Position numbers and translations under genes: made by a program. The notes under the pieces are model-generated. The model saw nothing but the letters and a program-made list of their open reading frames with translations, ran no database searches and had not been told where the DNA came from. A DNA stretch of 64,000 bases from Aralia elata (lineage: Eukaryota > Streptophyta > Magnoliopsida > Apiales > Araliaceae). Position 1 is the first letter of the stretch. Every line of letters starts with the position of its first letter. The stretch covers positions 14,386,922-14,450,921 of the forward strand of contig CM068379.1 in the NCBI GenBank assembly GCA_034770075.1, given 5' to 3'. Positions 22,640 to 33,229 of the stretch are shown here, in pieces.

Positions 22640-24144
22640 TATTTGCAAAATATCGTACTAGCAAAAGCACGCAAGTATACGTGGTCAACAAGTAATAAAG
22701 TGATAAGTAGAGTTGTCGATCCCACGAGGAATTAATTTTAACATTTTTCCAAATATCAATTTTATATCAAGCCAATCTTATTTCAACGTATGAATTAATT
22801 AAAATTAATAATCAAACTAAATATTAAAAATAAACAACTAAATAATAAAACATAACTAAATAAATAAATAAAAGAATTCAACTTCACCCCATGCTTCATT
22901 CAAATCTCATAACTTTCCATTTGATTATATGGTCACGATGAATTGTTAACCAGGAATACGTAATTTCATTTATAAACCTCTTCCGATAACAAATAAAAAT
23001 ACTCATTCTAACTAACTAGCTATATTCCTATGCAAATTAAATTAGAATAGATTCATTAAGAACAAATTCCCGAATTGGTTATACATAGCATATAGGTATA
23101 TCCATATCCTATACGTAAATTATGGATTCCATCTCATGTAGAAAACACAAACATATGTCAGCATATTCAGATCTAACCCTATATTTCATCTTCCAAATTC
23201 ATCTAAAGTATCCCGTTAATTGTTGGCCAGACAATTAATATTGATGCGCAAAATATAATAAGCCAATCCATATAGTGCCAATCAAATAGAAAGGAAATCA
23301 ATTTAAACTACACATGGGATTCCATTAAATACTTAAATTAACAACATGTTCATAGCAGATAAAATTATAATCCACAAAATATTCATCATCAATGAAAGAT
23401 AAAGATAAATATAGTTTAGAGAAGAAAAACAGCTCCCGCATGTCTTCTAACTCCAAACTTCATCAATCCATGGTCTCCATCTTTGATGATATTCTATTTG
23501 GTCTTGAACTGGGAAGAGAGTTAGCCTCACATGGCGTTTCTTGGCCTTTTTCTCCACACAATTTACAATCCTAAATTAGACTATTTATAGGAGTTATTCC
23601 ACCTAACCCTAATAGAATTACAATTACATTAATAACCCTAGGTGGATTTGTTTTGAAGTCAGCCTTGTAGTTTTTGTAACTCTTTAGGCTTCAATTGGCA
23701 AGTATCCTCAATAATCAGGAAGTAAATAATCCAATTAGCCTTTCAAATCTGCCGCACCACGCGTCACACGCACGCGAAAAATTGATCGCGCGTCGCGGCT
23801 CATGTTAGTGAGCGCTGCAGCCCACAAGCATACCTCTCGAGCGCCGCGGCTCACTTCTTTTAGCGCTGCAGCCCTTTTTGTCGCGTTGTGGCTCACATTA
23901 GTGAGCGTCGCGGCCCATAAGTTCTGTTACTCCCCTTGATTTTCCTTGCTTTCTTCCTTACTCGCCCAATTGCTTCAAATATTCACGATTTTGACACTTA
24001 ACTCCTTTATTCCTACAAAATAAATAAAAACAATAAAAATAATAAATTAAATAAAAACTCTATAAAATAACGTAAAATACTTAAAAACACACAAATTATT
24101 AAGCCTAAAAGTACCCAAATAATAGGTATAAAACCCACTCATCA
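22640..24144 (-). mobile_element. Element B 5' LTR
   Basis: 1.5-kb LTR with a minus-strand TATA box at 23582-23589 and the GC repeat array upstream of it. On the minus strand it starts TGATGAGTGGGTTTTATACC, like solo LTR C at 58123 (TGATGAATGTGTTTTATAC). The two LTRs of B differ at several percent of sites, so B is older than element 1. Confidence 0.85.
23786..23920. repeat. GCGYCGCGGCTCA array in U3 of element B (5' LTR)
   Basis: About six units (GCGTCGCGGCTCA, GAGCGCTGCAGCCCA, GAGCGCCGCGGCTCA, AGCGCTGCAGCCC and others), 200-340 bp upstream of the TATA box in the element's sense. The position suggests an enhancer-like array. This is inference. Confidence 0.7.
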
Positions 24145-24434
24145 AAATACTTAATTATAAATATTAAGTTATTTAATTTATTTCACTAATAAATTAAATA
24201 TTTAATTTATTATTATCAAGCCAATTAATATATAATAATAATAATAAGACTACTCTTATTAATTTATAATTTAGTATTTCTCTAAATACTTAATTATAAA
24301 TATTAAGCTATTTAATTTATTCCACCAATAAATTAAATATACTTAATTTATTATAATTAAGCCAATCACTTTTAAAATTATATTTCTCTTTTTGCGGTGT
24401 GACCCTCTAGGTTCAATATTAAGCCGGTAAGTAG
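24145..24434 (-). other. Middle segment of the copia LTR
   Basis: AT-rich sequence between elements B and A. It begins with the AAATA duplication of B, and the AATAA duplication of A follows at 24435. It contains two similar ~100-bp stretches (about 24145-24230 and 24280-24360). Confidence 0.65.
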
Positions 24435-24439
24435 AATAA
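24435..24439. repeat. Target site duplication of element A, left copy
   Basis: AATAA, matching 31273-31277. Confidence 0.85.
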
Positions 24440-26220
24440 CGGGAAGCTGTCGTTAAGCAAACCAAAAATAAAAACCTTACTTAACTCTACGAACTCAAAA
24501 CTAAGCACAGTATAGCAATAAGCAAGGGTCGATCCCACAGAAAATGATATTGTTTTGAACTTATTCTAATGTTTCTAACTTTAAACAATAAATAAAAGAT
24601 TGGGGATTTTGAATTATGATTAACTAAAGAAAATAATAAGCTAATCAATGAAATTAAAGCTTCAATTCTTCAGTTCAGTTTCACCAATTTACAGCAACAG
24701 TATAATCAAGTTAACATTATTCCTTCCTTCAATAAGATTAATAGCCCTAGGCAACAATAAGCTCTGCTACCCGAAATTCCACTTAGATTGTCACTTAATG
24801 AAACAAGCTCTTCATAAGATTCTAACCATTATACAACCTAGAATAAGCTCTCTAGATTTAATATAACAGCAGCATTAAGAACTAAGGAATTAGACTATTC
24901 CAAGCAACAAACACATAAGCTCGGTTTGTTTAACCTGCCTTCTAATAACCATAGCAATAAACCAAAAGCTTGACCACAATCAGTATTACTAACTGCTACT
25001 TGTGATTAGAAATAATATCAATTACGTAATAATATTCCTGAATCTAGCAAATGATATTAATCAGATTAATTCAACTGGCCACATCAAATCAATCAGATAA
25101 ATAACATATAAACAGTTAAAACAGATTATCAGAATAAATCTCATATAAGAAGGAATCAATAACGGAACTCAAATATACTATTAACTGAAAATCAGGTTCC
25201 ACATCCCCTTAGAACTGAATAAAAATAAATTATGCTAACATGCTGATAAAATATGATCTACAAAATATGATCCAGGATGTCCTCCAGATGTTCTCAACTG
25301 ATTACAAGTGAAAGATATTTATAGATGCTTTGAAACCCTAGAAGAATTCTAATCCACCTCTACTTCGGAAGTCTTCAATCTGTAGATATGGTAGGATTCT
25401 AAATCCTCTTTGATCTCTGAAATCCATCTTTAAGTAGCTTCCTTATCAAATTAGATTTTATTTCCAAATCCAAGTCTTCATCAGTTTCCTTTTCTAATTT
25501 GATTCAGTTTCCATATTTGATCAGATTCCATATCAGATGTAGTTTCCTTCTTGACTTTAACTTGAATCTCCATATTAGATTGATCTTCCTTTTTTTATGC
25601 ACAAGTCCATCTCCAAATCATGTTAGGAATCATATCTTTAAGCTCCATCAACTCAAATCCTAAATAGAATAGGAATCCTAAATGCCGACCAGAATCGTAG
25701 TGTACACTCCTTCAACAGTCTTGGTGTAAAGAAACGTAGAGTATGACCCGCGCCAGCACATATCGCGATCGTAGAGTAAACCTCGGAATCGTAGAGTAAC
25801 TAGCTGCCGAGTAAACTTGCCAATCGTAGAGTAAAGAGCACCATCGTAGAGTAACTCTCTTCAGACGTAGAGTAACTTCGCTGCCAAGTAGAAAAACGTA
25901 AAGTGTCGTGCCTAGCCGTAGAGTAGATCTCACAATCGTAGAGTGCAACTAGGAATCGTCGCATGACTTTGTCGTGACCTTCCTGCGATCGTAGGGCTGC
26001 CAGACTGTCATCCTAACACTACGAACGTAGAGCTCTCACCCAGCGATCGTAGAGTATTCTGCAAAACAACATAAAAATCAGCATTAAACCCATATTTTGC
26101 AAAATCACATAAATTCTTCTGTAAATTGATAAACACCTTAATTAAGCTCATAAACACAGAAAACATATAATAATACTAAGTATAAAGGAACCAAAAACAT
26201 AGAATATTTTGCACCTATCA
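24440..26220 (-). mobile_element. Element A 3' LTR
   Basis: Minus strand starts TGATAGGTGCAAAATATTC. Its end reads CTTCCCG where the other copy has CTTCCCA. TATA box (minus) at 25316-25323. Confidence 0.9.
25690..26060. repeat. CGTAGAGT array in U3 of element A (3' LTR)
   Basis: About 14 copies of the core CGTAGAGT or close variants (ATCGTAGAGTAA most often), 10-40 bp apart with unrelated spacers. Same array at 30745-31112 in the 5' LTR, and a related array at 32289-32520. Confidence 0.85.
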
Positions 26221-26259
26221 AATTCCCCCACACTTAGTCTTTACATGTCCTCATGTAAA
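26221..26259 (-). other. Polypurine tract and pre-PPT hairpin, element A
   Basis: On the minus strand TTTACATG-AGGA-CATGTAAA (26240-26259, perfect 8-bp stem) is followed by GACTAAGTGTGGGGGAATT next to the LTR. Confidence 0.75.
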
Positions 26260-26582
26260 CAGAAATCAAAAACTTATCTGACTCATTCAACCAAACTTTC
26301 AAAGGTCTCCAACTAAACATCATGGAATAATAACACCTATCAGAGAAACTTGACCAACACTTCATCAACCAACTCACAATAACCACTATGTCATTCCCCA
26401 CAAAATATCATCCAAATCAGAATATATCCACATAAATATCCCTCATATGATCAAAACAAATACCCAACTCAGCTATATGGAACAACAATTGTGCACACTT
26501 ACTCAAAACTCAAGACCTGAATATCCTGCAAAAATTTGCAAAAATTTCTAACCCACAGAACCTGCAAACATTAAGTTTCCTT

Positions 26583-26735
26583 AGGTGAATGCATTTTATG
26601 CTCCATTTCACCTTTCACATTTTTTCCTTTCAAATGGGTGCATTTTATGCTCCATCCCACTTTTTTCAGCGAGTGCATTTTACGCTCCATCTCGCTCTTG
26701 TGTTTATGAGTGAGTGCGTTTTACGCTCCATCTCA
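26583..26735 (-). repeat. Four covarying stem-loops with a fixed 17-nt core, element A
   Basis: Plus-strand core TGCATTTTAYGCTCCAT (one copy TGCGTTTTACGCTCCAT) flanked by complementary arms that differ each time: AGGTGAA/TTCACCT (26583-26613), TGGG/CCCA (26635-26659), AGCGAG/CTCGCT (26668-26696), TGAG/CTCA (26711-26735). On the sense (minus) strand an inner GCRT-AAA-AYGC stem also forms. Not coding. Lies about 350-500 nt upstream of the PPT. Confidence 0.75.
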
Positions 26736-27439
26736 ACCCACCACAAGACATCTGCATTTTATTCATTCTGTAATTTTCACAATTTTCTCATCATTTTTTC
26801 TCAAAGCTGTTTCTTGCACAAGGTTCTGCAAACAAAATAACAGTTTGAACAAGTCTCAAATCTCAAGATCAATGCACAAAGTATAATCCCACAAACAACT
26901 CAGTCAAGTAGTCATGTATCCCATATTCAAGTATTCATGCAAAGCAATTCCAATTCAAAATCAACTCATGGATCCTAACTAAGTCATCATCATTTATAAG
27001 TTGATAAGGCATCAAATCAAATTCTGTAAATAAGCATCAATATTCACTCTACGATTTCAACCTTCAAAAGCTTACTACAATCGTAGAGTCAGAAAAATTT
27101 TCAAAATTTTTTTCAGAGCATCATCATAAGCATCATATCTAACACAATAATCCTAAATAATAATCCTAAACCCTTCCCCCACACTCAAACCTTGCATTGT
27201 CCCCAATGTAAGAAAATCATGCAAAGAAGAAAGTACTACTAACTAGCATACAACTTCAAAATAAAAAGTAAAGGGGATAGAAAATCAAATCTGAATCTTG
27301 GGTTGCCTCCCAAGTAGCTGCCCTTGTTTAATGTCATTGGCTTGACATCATTCCGCTTTATCTATGTAATTGGACTTGTATACTGCAAGTGAACTGGTAA
27401 TGGTTCAAGCCTTAAAGTAGTAGCAACATCCTGCGGATC
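26736..27439 (-). other. Untranslated region downstream of gag, element A
   Basis: No ORF. Contains scattered CGTAGAG motifs (27045-27090) and an internal PPT-like motif (27170-27211). Confidence 0.6.
27170..27211 (-). other. Internal PPT-like motif with hairpin, element A
   Basis: Minus strand: TTACATTG-GGGA-CAATGCAA (27192-27211, one A/C mismatch), then GGTTTGAGTGTGGGGGAAGGG-like purines. It repeats the layout of the terminal hairpin plus PPT at 26221-26259, about 0.9 kb internal to it. Confidence 0.6.
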
Positions 27440-29221
27440 TTAACTTTGCTCCATGCCTTCAGATAGCTCCCAACCTCTGGTAAGTACAACCTTCAAACTT
27501 TCCTTGTTTGTTTGCTCAAAAGGTTTCTGCATTACAGGGTCAAAAACATCAATAGAAAAAACAGAATGAACAGTACCAAGATACCTCATAACCTCATAAT
27601 CGTTGATTTGGGCCTCTTCATCATCAAACTCCATAGTCAAAGTATCTTTGTATTCATCAATCAGTGTATCATCCATGTTCTCATTGTAGAAATCTGCTGG
27701 AATTATCAATTCATCCACCTCTATCTCCTCCTTGGCATCCTTCTCAACATTATTCAATTCATGTGCCCTCCTCTCTAGTTCTGCCAGAAATTCTTCATAC
27801 TCCTCTGTATATAACTCTGAATATTTTCCAACTTTGTATCCCTTCGTTAAAACATGAGGAAAAGGAAGCACTGGTTTATACTCAGGGAAAGGTTGAAATT
27901 TACGTCTGGGAACTTCACAGTCATCCATAGGCCAGTTATCTGTGTCAACATTGTCTAACTTGTTTTGTAACGAAAGCACTAACTGTTCTTCCTGACATAC
28001 ATCTGCACCATTTTCTAAGATAATCGCACTTACATTCTCTCTTGGATTGACAACTGTTTGTGAAGGTAACCTCCCTGAGTCTTGAGAATCTAATCTACCA
28101 ACTATTGTAGCTTGATTCTCCAACTGGTGTATGGAAGTCTTTGTTTCCTCCTGAAACTGTTGTGCTTGGGTCATGAAAGCTTTAAACATATCCTCAAGTG
28201 ATGGTTCAGAATTGGAAGGAACTACTTGTTCATGTTGGTATTGTTATTGCATCTGTTGAAAATCAGGCTGCCTATTATCCTTATAGCTCAAGTTGGGATA
28301 ATCTCTCCATCCTAAATTGTAAGCGTCAAAATAAGGATCATATTGCTGCTGGTGTTGTCCTAGGAATGTCCCCACATCATTGACCTGATGAACAATGACA
28401 TCCTCTTGCAGTGTTGGACAATCATCTGTATTATGCCCTGACTTTGAACAAATTCCACATACTCTTTCTTTTTGCATATTCTCTACAACCATTTGTCGAA
28501 CCAAAGCAGTTAAATCAGATATTTGTTGCTCAATATTATAAGTGCTTACCTCATTCACCCTTGTATGTGTATAAATTACCATGGTTCCATACTGCTGAGA
28601 GTTAGCTGCCATGTTTGCAATTAAATTCCTTGCAGCTTCTGGTGTTTTATCTACTAGTGCTCCTCCACTGGCTGCATCAATCATACACCTATCCATTGGC
28701 AACAGTCCCTCATAGAAGTATTGGATCAGGTGTTGGGCATTTATTTGGTGAGGTGGACAGCTGGAACATAACTTCTTAAACCTTTCACAATACTCATACA
28801 AAGTTTCTCCATTGAACTGCCTGATTTCACATATCTCCTACCTTATGTTGGCAACTCTTGAAGTAGGAAAGTACTTCTCCAAGAATAACTTTTGCATATC
28901 AGTCCATGATTGAATTACTCCTGAAGGTAGAGAATATAACCAGTCCTTTGCCAGATCTATTAATGAGAATGGAAAAGCTCTAAGCTTAATTTGTTCCTCT
29001 GTCACTCCGTGTGGCTTCATAGTTGAACACACCACATGGAACTCCTTCAGATGCTTGTACGGATCTTCACCTATAAGACCACGAAAAGTAGGCAAAAGAT
29101 GAATTAGTCCAGATTTTAATTCAAAAGTAACAGCTAAAGTAGGATACTCAATACACAAAGTTGATTGATTAAGATCAGGATTAGCTAGTTCTTTCAAAGT
29201 CCTGTTGTTAGGAGTAGCCAT
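27440..29221 (-). pseudogene. Athila-type gag pseudogene, element A
   Basis: One minus-strand frame of about 594 codons from MATPNNRTLKELANPDLNQ, with two in-frame stops (28838-28840, an AAG to TAG type change, and 28244-28246, CAA to TAA type). Retrotransposon gag core: SGLIHLLPTFRGL, GEDPYKHLKEFHVVCS and FLEKYFP near residues 35-130, then YEYCERFKKLC, YFYEGLLPMDR and IDAASGGALVDKTP. Zinc knuckle CGICSKSGHNTDDC, then an acidic C-terminal part (PSQTVVNPRENV, HELNNVEKDAKEEIEVDEL). A further in-phase upstream region (29244-29456, LKFDPEIKKTARRLRKK) suggests a longer N-terminus in another frame. No pol follows. Assignment to Athila is from family knowledge of these motifs. Confidence 0.85.
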
Positions 29222-29469
29222 CTCTTCTTCTTCAGTAGATGAATTATTTTGCAGCAATTCCAGTCCTGTTTTTAAAACCAGGTGATGGAACAAAAATTTC
29301 TTCTAGATCTGCAGTGGTGCTTTTGGCTCTACGATTCTTCTTTCTCAGCCTTCTTGCTGTTTTTTTTATCTCTGGATCAAATTTCAATTCAATAGAATGA
29401 GAGGATTGAGTAAAAATAAAAATAAAAGAAAAGAAAAGAAACAAAGAATAAATCAAAACAGATAATCAC

Positions 29470-29487
29470 TCCCCGGCAACGGCGCCA
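29470..29487 (-). other. Primer binding site (tRNA-Asp), element A
   Basis: Minus strand TGGCGCCGTTGCCGGGGA, 18 nt matching the 3' end of plant tRNA-Asp, five bases inside the LTR. Confidence 0.9.
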
Positions 29488-29492
29488 AAATT

Positions 29493-31272
29493 TGGGAAGC
29501 TGTCGTTAAGCAAACCAAAAATAAAAACCTTACTTAACTCTACGAACTCAAAACTAAGCACAGTATAGCAATAAGCAAGGGTCGATCCCACAGAAAATGA
29601 TATTGTTTTGAACTTATTCTAATGTTTCTAACTTTAAACAATAAATAAAAGATTGGGGATTTTGAATTATGATTAACTAAAGAAAATAATAAGATAATCA
29701 ATGAAATTAAAGCTTCAGTTCTTCAGTTCAGTTTCACCAATTTACAGCAACAGTATAATCAAGTTAACATTATTTCTTCCTTCAATAAGATTAATAGCCC
29801 TAGGCAACAATAAGCTCTGCTACCCGAAATTCCACTTAGATTGTCACTTAATGAAACAAGCTCTTCATAAGATTCTAACCATTATACGACCTAGAATAAG
29901 CTCTCTAGATTTAATATAACAGCATCATTAAGAACTAAGGAATTAGACTATTCCAAGCAACAAACACATAAGCTCGGTTTGTTTAACCTGCCTTCTGATA
30001 ACCATAACAATAAACCAAAAGCTTGACCACAATCAGTATTACAAACTACTACTTGTGATTAGAAACAATATCAATTACGTAATACTATTCCTGAATCTAG
30101 CAGATGATATTAATCAGATTAATTCAACTAGCCACATCAAATCAATCAGATAAATAACATATAAACAGTTAAAACAGATTATCAGAATAAATCTCATATA
30201 AGAAGGAATCAATAACGGAACTCAAATATACTATTAACTGAAAATCAGGTTCCACATCCCCTTAGAACTGAATAAAAATAAACTATGCTAACATGCTGAT
30301 AAAATATGATCTACAAAATATGATCCAGGATGTCCCCCAGATGTTCTCAACTGATTACAAGTGAAAGATATTTATAGATGCTTTGAAACCCTAGAAGAAT
30401 TCTAGTCCAACTCTACTTCGGAAGTCTTCAATCTGTAGATATGGTAGGATTCTAAATCCTCTTTGATCTCTGAAATCCATCTTTAAGTAGCTTCCTTATC
30501 AAATTAGATTTTATTTCCAAATCCAAGTCTTCATCAGTTTCCTTTTCTAATTTGATTCAGTTTCCATATTTGATTAGATTCCATATCAGATGTAGTTTCC
30601 TTCTTGACTTTGACTTGAATCTCCATATTAGATTGATCTTCCTTTTTTATGCACAGGTCCATCTCCAAATCATGTTAGGAATCATATCTTTAAGCTCCAT
30701 CAACTCAAATCCTAAATAGAATGGGAATCCTAAATGCCGACCAGAATCGTAGTGTACACTCCTTCAACAGTCTTGGTGTAAAGAAACGTAGAGTATAACC
30801 CGCGCCAACACAATTCGCGATCGTAGAGTAAACCTCGAAATCGTAGAGTAACTAGCTGCCGAGTAAACTTGCCAATCGTAGAGTAAAGAGCACCATCGTA
30901 GAGTAACTCTCGTCAGACGTAGAGTAACTTCGCTGCCAAGTAGAAAAACGTAGAGTATCGTGCCTGGCCGTAGAGTGGATCTCACAATCGTAGAGTGCAA
31001 CTAGGAATCGTCGCATGACTCTGCCGTGACCTTCCTGCGATCGTAGGGCTGCCAGACTGTCATCCTAACACTACGAACGTAGAGCTCTCACCCAGCGATC
31101 GTAGAGTATTCTGCAAAATAACATAAAAATCAGCATTAAACCCATATTTTGCAAAATCACATAAATTCTTCTATAAATTGATAAACACCTTAATTAAGCT
31201 CATAAACACAGAAAACATATAATAATACTAAGCATAAAGGAACCAAAAACATAGAATATTTTGCACATATCA
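29493..31272 (-). mobile_element. Element A 5' LTR
   Basis: Copy of 24440-26220, with TATA box 30369-30376 and a CGTAGAGT array at 30745-31112. Confidence 0.9.
30745..31112. repeat. CGTAGAGT array in U3 of element A (5' LTR)
   Basis: Same array as 25690-26060 with a few base differences. It lies 370-740 bp upstream of the TATA box in the element's sense. Confidence 0.85.
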
Positions 31273-31277
31273 AATAA
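31273..31277. repeat. Target site duplication of element A, right copy
   Basis: AATAA. Confidence 0.85.
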
Positions 31278-32288
31278 ATAAATTAAAATCGTTCTAATAT
31301 TATTTATAATGAATTAAACTCCTTTAATTCAAATATAAATAAATAATATTTATCTATATCATGAGTGAGACATTATAAATAATGTATTATGACTATCCGA
31401 ATAATATGACTTCAATGTTTAATCACAAAGAACACAAAGAACCTATTCCATGAATAGTTACCGTACAATTCAATCCTTCTACCGTACAATGCCCCAATTA
31501 AACATAAGACATGGAATTACTGACAAGTCTTATTTATTTAATCATATGCATTTCGATTCACAAAATGTATAATTCTGATTAATGTAAATTAGAAACTCCC
31601 TTCTAATTTATATTCACCTTGGCCAAGAATTTCTGAGTTGTCACTTATCGAATCGCATAGGACATTCTCTCCCTTTACTGAAAGTGGTAGATCCTTTGTT
31701 GAGCTTTCACCTACCTCCATGTACACTTTATTATACCTAAATACACCCTATAATATACTTTGAAGTATTAAAGAATATGATAAAGTATAATTTAGAATAC
31801 ACAAGGTACTATGATGATCTCAAATCTAAGGATCACTTGTACAACTATCTCTCTAGGAACTCCTATTGTCAGGTAAGTAAAACTCCATTAGGTGTTCAGT
31901 AAACTTATTCTCCAATAAGCACTTACATACTTACTTTAGTGTCTCCACGAAAATAATTATGAGATCAATCATCCTCTTCAACAGAGCAAGCATAGTATGT
32001 ACAAATCTATCCGGAATCAGTAACCCCACATTAGTGATCCAAGGATTGGGAACATTTTAGTTTTGAGCTATCTTGAATTTAGATCTCATTAGCATGATCA
32101 TCATCATGATTCTAAAAGCATTGCTCTAAAACTATGAGTTTATCATATTTAACTAATTCAACCAATTAATTATGGATAAAGTATGCCTTTTAATTAAATG
32201 AATTCTTTTATCAATAAATGAACAAGATTACAAAGTAAATGTTTGTCACATCTAATGTGATTGGCTTGAGGGCATACTACTTTCAACA
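31278..32288 (-). mobile_element. Terminal segment (U3 side) of the copia 5' LTR
   Basis: About 1 kb of non-coding AT-rich sequence ending at TGTTGAAAG (minus strand) at 32288. Confidence 0.7.
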
Positions 32289-32520
32289 GCTTCCAACTCT
32301 ACGAACGTAGAGTGAACTACGCACATCGTAGAGTGCCAAAGTGCTCAGCTACCGTAGAGCAGAACTACGCACATCGTAGAGTGTCAAAGTGCTCAGCGAC
32401 CGTAGAGCAACTTCCAACTCTACGAACGTAGAGTGAACTACGCACATCGTAGAGTGTCAAAGTGCTCAGCGATCGTAGAGTAACTTCCAACTATACGAAT
32501 GTAGAGTGAACTAATCCATA
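32289..32520. repeat. Higher-order CGTAGAGT array outside element A
   Basis: About eight CGTAGAG(T/C) cores arranged in a larger unit (CTTCCAACTCTACGAACG, then GTGAACTACGCACATCG, then CAAAGTGCTCAGCGACCG) repeated about 2.5 times. Includes the palindrome ACTCTACG-AA-CGTAGAGT at 32296-32313. Confidence 0.8.
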
Positions 32521-32912
32521 TAGTGAAATGAGAAATACTCATTTGTTTCTTACTCATCTAAGAAACAATACCTAAGATTTGGTGAAAATTCACTTACATA
32601 TGAATTTATAATTTCTCACACTAAAATATAAGTGACATTTATGTGATCTATTAAAACATTTAGAAATCTAACAAAAACCAATTTTAAACCACTAGTATAC
32701 TAAGTTTAAAACTGTAGGTTATATCTGATCTCGTATATTGCATATCAAACATAAGGCTCCCACTAGCGCATGTGTACTTCAGATTTGTAATAGTAATATC
32801 ATAATTAACTTCCAGTGTACCACCACTATTAAAGAATTATTAAATTATTCAATCTCAAGGTTATCAAACTTAGTTCAGTACAGCCCCTCAATACAATTAA
32901 ATTGGTACGTTT
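32521..32912. other. AT-rich DNA between the array and the solo LTR
   Basis: No ORF. GGCTCCCACTAGCGC at about 32756 resembles a copia polypurine tract on the minus strand, so this may be the 3' part of the decayed copia whose reverse transcriptase appears at 50032-50596. Confidence 0.35.
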
Positions 32913-32917
32913 AGTTA
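32913..32917. repeat. Target site duplication of the solo LTR, left copy
   Basis: AGTTA, matching 50027-50031. Confidence 0.85.
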
Positions 32918-33121
32918 TGTGGCGCCCCCAAATCCGGGTACTTAAAACCCGTACTTGGTGCTACACGATACCATTCATACAAACTGCTTATAATAAAAGA
33001 TATTAATAATTATTACATCAGAGGTATCTATCCCAGGTACGAAAACCTTTAGTATCTTTATTACATGATAGATATTTTATTTTTAAAACAAAAGTTTATC
33101 TATTACAACAGCCATCTATAA

Positions 33122-33183
33122 CTACTCATGTAGCTTCCCCTTGCCTTTATCCTTTTCGGACCCTTCTATGCGTTCTGGCTTAA
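33122..33183 (-). other. Short conserved frame after the LTR acceptor, solo LTR
   Basis: After TTTTCAG come TT and then KPERIEGSEKDKGKGKLHE and TAG. Same phase and composition as 10755-10807, 36247-36296 and 51236-51291. Confidence 0.45.
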
Positions 33184-33211
33184 CTGAAAATATTTATATT
33201 CAAAGCAAGAA

Positions 33212-33229
33212 TGAGCATTTAATTGCTCA
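33212..33229 (-). other. Hairpin upstream of the LTR splice acceptor, solo LTR
   Basis: TGAGCA-6 nt-TGCTCA, a perfect 6-bp stem ending 28 nt before the acceptor. Confidence 0.55.

Larger units (their letters stand above)
6196..24144 (-). mobile_element. Element B: coding-free LARD-like LTR retrotransposon, split by Tekay element 1
   Basis: Minus-strand element: 5' LTR 22640-24144, PBS 22617-22633, internal region 21286-22639 and 3' LTR 6196-7021 plus 20737-21285. No ORF of retroviral type is found, so replication would need enzymes supplied in trans. The PBS type (tRNA-Asp), the PPT and the shared stem-loop tie it to the Athila/Tat side of Ty3. Net length without the nested insert is about 4.2 kb. 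The boundary at 6196 is uncertain by a few bases. Confidence 0.75.
24440..31272 (-). mobile_element. Element A: gag-only Athila-lineage LTR retrotransposon
   Basis: 6.8-kb minus-strand element with 1.78-kb LTRs at both ends, tRNA-Asp PBS, PPT and a matching 5-bp target duplication. Its internal 3.2 kb encodes an Athila-like gag (two stops) but no protease, reverse transcriptase, RNase H or integrase, so it is non-autonomous. The two LTRs are very similar, with scattered differences of about 1-2 percent by eye. Confidence 0.9.
5641..32288 (-). mobile_element. Copia 5' LTR, interrupted by elements B and A
   Basis: On the minus strand the LTR begins TGTTGAAAGTAGTATGCC (right end at 32288) and ends CCAACA (at 5641), next to the PBS. 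Its own sequence is 5641-6195, 24145-24434 and 31278-32288, about 1.85 kb in total. The rest is element B with nested Tekay element 1, and element A. Target duplications let the interrupted LTR be rejoined. The matching 3' LTR must lie left of the window. Confidence 0.75.

Noticed and set aside
25690..26060. CRISPR-like spaced repeats (CGTAGAGT core with differing spacers)
   Set aside because: Core is only 8 bp, spacers are irregular, no cas gene, and the setting is a plant retrotransposon LTR.
27512..27930. Plus-strand frames opposite the Athila gag
   Set aside because: Antisense shadows of the acidic gag tail.
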